Shown: positions 60,465-64,000 of the stretch, piece by piece
Layout of the letters: every line of letters starts with the position of its first letter
How positions within the stretch are numbered: the first letter of the stretch is position 1
Source: Dryococelus australis
Lineage: Eukaryota; Arthropoda; Insecta; Phasmatodea; Phasmatidae
Length of the DNA: 64,000 nucleotides
Reading direction: 5' to 3'
Assembly (NCBI GenBank): GCA_029891345.1
Contig: CM057000.1
Span: forward strand, 128,997,338-129,061,337
The notes under the pieces: model-generated
What the model saw: only the letters and a program-made list of their open reading frames with translations
The model's database searches: none
Told to the model about the DNA's origin: nothing
Made by a program: the position numbers and the translations under genes

Positions 60465-61555
60465 CGACTTCACCCCATCTTCGAGCAAGCTGCTCCTACA
60501 AGGGCAAGTCATTACTCTGATGCATTATAGTTTTTTCAACAATGAAGGTTAGAAAACTTCTGCTCCATTCTTACGCCAGTTTGCTTAGGAGTCTGAAGTT
60601 GGCATTTTCATTTGTCCCAACGTAAGATAAGATTGTACTGTCTGCCATGCAAATTGTTTTATTCACTGGCCTATTACAACAATTCTTAAAGGCAACGAGT
60701 CATTTTATTTCCCGCTAGAGAGCACTAATAGTAGGATTATCATCTGTCTTTGCTCTTCTTCCTATCCAGCTGGCCGGTGACGCCAGATAGGCAAGTCATG
60801 CATTCACTACCTCCCACTCTGCGACCACCTCTTGCCCTAGTGGCACCAGCCAATCAGGTCGGTCAGCGGCCCGAATTAGTATATAAGGGGAGAGAGCCCA
60901 CATCTCTAGGCCAGTCTTCACGTCTAGCGCCGGTTGCTCAGAACTGAACAGATTGTGCACTGCTATCCAGCACTCGCTCGGAAACTGATCATTGTACCCT
61001 GTTAAGCTTTAGTTTAGAGAAGCTTTCGTTCCCAGCGCTAGCTGCTCAGGTTCTGACCACTCAATCATTGTTTAAGCCCCACTTATGATAGGGTTTGCTT
61101 CCAGCGCTAGCCAATCTGAATTTAATGTTATGTTAGTTAGGATTTCTCCCTGCTTTGTACATAGCAAAACCCGCTCACTCTGCAATGTACAGGCATGTCT
61201 AGGTAAACCTATCCTCGAGTCCTCCTCAGGACTCATCCTGACACCACCTTGCTTAGTGTTCCTAGCTACGTGTCAGCTTCTGTACATAATGTCACTTTAC
61301 ACAAGCTACACGTCCATCAATGCAATAGGAGACTGCTTAGATGTTCAGCATATCACACCCCGCATTTCCCTGCATAGTCGCCGGTTACCTCTACCGGCCT
61401 GATTCAGTATTGTATTCTAGCTTCCCGGCCGAGACTCGTGACGTCGACAAGGAGTTAGGGTGCATTCACCACGTGGATTTCCTTACGGAAATAAAACATG
61501 GGTTGACTTTTATTTTCAGTTCGTTCCCGTGGACACAGTTACAGAGTTGGCAGCA
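60465..61555 (+). mobile_element. LTR-like block with CCAAT, TATA and AATAAA signals
   Basis: CCAAT (60850-60854) stands about 30 bp before TATATAA (60880-60886), and AATAAA (61490-61495) lies about 600 bp on, followed by GT-rich sequence and a TTGGCAGCAG phrase that could be a primer-binding site. The first part ('CGACTTCACCCCATCTTCGA', 'AAGGGCAAGTCA') resembles the start of LTR-like copy A, and the later part resembles 13650-14450. No gag or pol follows, so it is a solo LTR or a truncated element in the first intron. Confidence 0.5.
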
Positions 61556-61899
61556 GTAAGTATTGTCCACTGTGAAGTCAATTGATGTGTGGTTGCACGC
61601 CATGTTTCTTTTTGGTTCTGTAAAATAAAACGAGCTGGAGGATGTTTTAGAAAAACAGTACAGAGATGTGAGAGTCATGTATCATGATTAAACTAAGAGT
61701 GTTGCACTACAGTTCCGTGTTATTATTTCAACGTGGATCTAATACGTATACATGACATATATTTCTTAACGATAATAAGCATGCACACTGTGGGCCACTG
61801 AATCTGCTACTGATGTATCATTCCACTTACATCTTGTATGATTCAGAAACAGATACTGGTGATCACATACAGCACATCTATAGCTTACTGCTTAGTGAG

Positions 61900-62665
61900 C
61901 ACCTTAAACTGTATTATTATGTGCTGCAGCTGGCGCCAACTCCGCTGCCCCGTGCCATAATCGGAGACCCACATCGCCCTCCCCTCTACCTGAAACGATG
62001 TGCTCGTGGCTGTCAGCCCCCTTTCTGGGAATCCCGTGAATGCTGACAGCGGCGAGACTTTCTGGCATCACAGGCCTCCTCTCGCCTGCTAGAGTTTCCG
62101 ATGCATTTAGCAACGATGCAAGAATGTTCTGGTAAGACTGGCTGGCGCCTCAGCCCTCCGCGACGCACCACCCGAGTTGGGGAAGATTCTACATGGCGGC
62201 CTAAGACACTACATATACTGCTGCAACCCAGCGGCCGGCAGTCTTTGATGGAGGCCGCCTGGCGAGTGTGTGCGAGTGAAGTGAAGTGTGGACGATGACA
62301 GAAGATTGTGGCATGACGTGTCAGGCAAGGTGTTCGTGGCGCAAAGGGACGAGAGAGTGTGAAACAGACAAGTGAAGCCTACTGTGCGTAAGGGCACTTG
62401 AAGGAGACTAGAACATTGCAACTGGCAGGGCATCGACTGAACTGAGGAGTCTATTGGGACTGATTTTTAATTATTTAATATTATTTATTTCTTTGTGTTA
62501 ATTATGAATTGTATTAAATTGGAGTAATTAATTGTGAACAGTAAGTGATATCAATTTATTGTGAGATTTTGAGTTCAGAGAATTTTGCTGTAGTTATTGT
62601 AAATAAAATAAGGAAATTATAATTAATTATTTTATTTGATTAAGACCTCCATCCCTTAACAAACT
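61900..62665 (+). mobile_element. Possible LTR or leader of another retroelement
   Basis: A GC-rich first half (61925-62450) changes abruptly to AT-rich sequence with AATAAA near 62602, ending before AACTTGGTATATAGC, which looks like a primer-binding region. There are no coding domains. The ORFs here (61813-62046, 62101-62298) are unsupported. Confidence 0.25.
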
Positions 62666-62989
62666 TGGTATATAGCCCACTTAATTTCTAGAGAGAGGAA
62701 TTGTAACAGTAATTTAACTCTGACTAGATACTTCAAAACAAGTCTACATTACCTCATTTATAGAGCAAAAATTTATTTACTCCCACAATCATATATAATG
62801 TTCTTTTAGTACACTGATGATACATGGGCGAGAAGGGAATTTTAATCTGCAATGAATTATAACAACCTTTGTGTGCACATGCAGTAAAAAATACTGCAAA
62901 ATAAGGATTATAGTGAGTAATACACCATTCACAATTTCTGCAACAACACTACACTGGACACCACATAACCTTCCCGGAGAAAAACTTAC

Positions 62990-63231
62990 TGTATGACATT
63001 GAAGTAGCAGGCCAGCTCGTGCCTATCGCAGGAGCTCCAGTCAGATTTATATCCAAGGAGCACAACGTTAGGTTTTAACTTGCCCACTCCAGATGCTTGC
63101 AGAAGAGCCCGAGTTCCCTCTTCAAAGTTCATCTCATCAACTTGTACATAAAATGATTTAATCTTGTGGGCCCGGAGCCAATTGTGTGCTTTGTAGCTTG
63201 CTGCATTCCGCTCACGCTGTGATAGCGAGTT
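62990..63231 (-). CDS. NKCC: NKCC exon 1 of 8 in window (start of C-terminal domain)
   Basis: This 242-nt exon encodes 80 residues and enters in phase 0, after a TTTTCAG acceptor. It leaves two bases of a split His codon before the GTAAGTT donor. It reads through motifs typical of the SLC12 cytosolic domain: FYVQVDEMNFEEGTRALLQ, then GVGKLKPNVVLLGYKSDW, then a YFNVI segment that continues into the next exon. In the family this part follows the last membrane segment and contributes to dimerisation and regulation. The sequence is intact, with no stop or frameshift. The preceding exon is outside the window, because nothing between 63232 and 64000 resembles this family. Confidence 0.95.
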
Positions 63232-64000
63232 CTGAAAATGAAGCTTTGGTCAGACAACTGGTCAAGCATGTCACCAATTCAAAACTATTTATCTACAAAT
63301 CCTTAGGTGTAGTAAAGAAACTGTAACATGAACGCCAAAAGTAAAACTTATGTAGGAAAACCAGAAATATTAAAATTGCAAATCAAGGTGGTCTATTAGG
63401 GTACTTAGTTTTGGCAAATATTTACCTTTAGTTCCAGAAAACATATCTTGTGCTGAATGAAAATAAAGTTTATTCTGCACAAATTGTGCTAAAAAGTATT
63501 ATTGTGACAATGGAAGGTGAAAACATTGGCTACCAAATTTCCAAACATCCAAGTCTAATTTGGCAGTATTGACAGTATGGCTCTCCCTCCCAACTCTTAT
63601 ATCAACACTAATGTAAAGTGACAAGTGTACTATAGCCAATAAGGAGCTGAAGGAAGGTACCCACTTCCAATTTAAAATAATTATGATATGCCACGGGTGA
63701 CGTCCGTGATCCCTTTGATCCTCCACCACAGCTGGACCCATCTCGTGCTAAGCCACGCTGCTGCTAAGTACTGCAATGTCAGCTCCTTCGTAGGCTCACC
63801 TGGTTACAGGCAATTCCGAGCTGCATGCACACCTCACTGAGGTTTCAATAAGTCCTGCCTCATGGACCAACCCTTCCAACAGGAGTATTGATTGCTCATC
63901 CTTCCATTGCCCTCACTTGCCCCTGCTGGATTGGGATAAACAGGACTCTCACAGGCCCTTTGGGGCAGTTTCTCTAGCACTGCGCCCACACTGTAGCTCC
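63232..64000. other. Intron sequence upstream of NKCC exon 1 in window
   Basis: No exon of the SLC12 family was found. The minus-strand ORF at 63499-63741 has no recognisable content. Confidence 0.5.

Larger units (their letters stand above)
59143..62989 (-). other. NKCC intron 1 in window
   Basis: A 3.85-kb intron with GT and AG ends. The exon-distal part carries two LTR-like blocks (listed separately). The 59150-60460 part is AT-rich and shows no gene. Confidence 0.85.
19471..63231 (-). other. NKCC: Gene span: 3' part of a Na-K-2Cl cotransporter gene (SLC12 family)
   Basis: Eight minus-strand exons (62990-63231, 58958-59142, 41893-42043, 37396-37505, 36091-36205, 25469-25623, 22934-23042, 19471-19606) total 1,203 nt, or 400 residues plus a stop. 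Every boundary has AG before and GT after the exon, and the intron phases (2,1,2,1,2,1,2) match in order, so the parts join in one uninterrupted frame. The product is the C-terminal cytosolic domain of an electroneutral Na-K-2Cl cotransporter, a plasma-membrane protein used for ion and volume homeostasis and epithelial secretion. Introns are 3.8, 16.9, 4.4, 1.2, 10.5, 2.4 and 3.3 kb. Exons for the N-terminus and the twelve membrane segments lie upstream of the window, beyond 64000. Assignment to NKCC rather than KCC rests on remembered family motifs; the exact insect paralogue is not resolved. Confidence 0.93.

Noticed and set aside
1-64000. CRISPR arrays, operons, ribosome-binding sites, tRNA or rRNA genes
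   Set aside because: The window is intron-containing nuclear DNA; the only tRNA-like sequences are the heads of the two SINEs, and the only regular arrays are minisatellite or satellite repeats.

Overview
The window looks like animal nuclear DNA, most likely from an arthropod and probably an insect. It is AT-rich, gene-poor and full of decayed transposable elements. Its one confident host gene is split into small exons with GT-AG borders and introns of 1.2 to 17 kb. The species cannot be named from this sequence; a hemimetabolous insect with a large genome is my inference. There is no sign of prokaryotic organisation.

The host gene is on the minus strand. Eight exons between 63231 and 19471 encode the last 400 residues of a Na-K-2Cl cotransporter (SLC12A2/NKCC1 type, like insect Ncc69). 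This is most of the C-terminal cytosolic domain, down to the stop codon. All eight exons join in one frame with matching intron phases, and no exon contains a stop. The upstream exons, including all transmembrane segments, lie beyond 64000. The 3' UTR should run from 19470 downwards.

1-19470 (beyond the 3' end of the gene): a degenerate higher-order repeat of about 2 kb with a ~100-bp sub-repeat array (1-6040); a 1.4-kb element flanked by TA with inverted ends (3993-5416); a 38-bp minisatellite (7590-7995); a broken DNA-transposase-like gene on the minus strand (11263-12649); an LTR-like promoter block followed by a gag-like ORF (13650-15003); a near-perfect palindrome (15492-15534); and a membrane-protein-like ORF of unknown identity (15685-15972, minus).

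19471-42043 (exons 3-8 and their introns): a gag scrap (26720), the left part of a long-TIR element (30111-31674), a pogo/Tigger-like non-autonomous element (33518-34424), a tRNA-derived SINE with an intact 12-bp target duplication (38079-38321), and a second SINE copy (41305).

42044-58957 is one 16.9-kb intron that has become a transposon nest. It holds two diverged copies of an LTR-plus-leader-plus-small-ORF unit (42870-44749 and 51545-53349); a PHD-finger-like ORF (45494); a mag-type Ty3/Gypsy element with a 127-bp 5' LTR and decayed gag-pol (45994-48782); a 1.9-kb DNA element with ~350-bp terminal inverted repeats (48783-50707) that abuts its integrase region; and a separate gag-protease fragment (50766-51499). 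The first intron holds two more LTR-like blocks (60465-61555 and about 61900-62665).

The transposon parts are independent insertions and do not work together as a system. The most unusual items are the long-TIR family with splice-like signals in its core, the repeated small ORF of unknown function, and the PHD-like ORF in the same nest.
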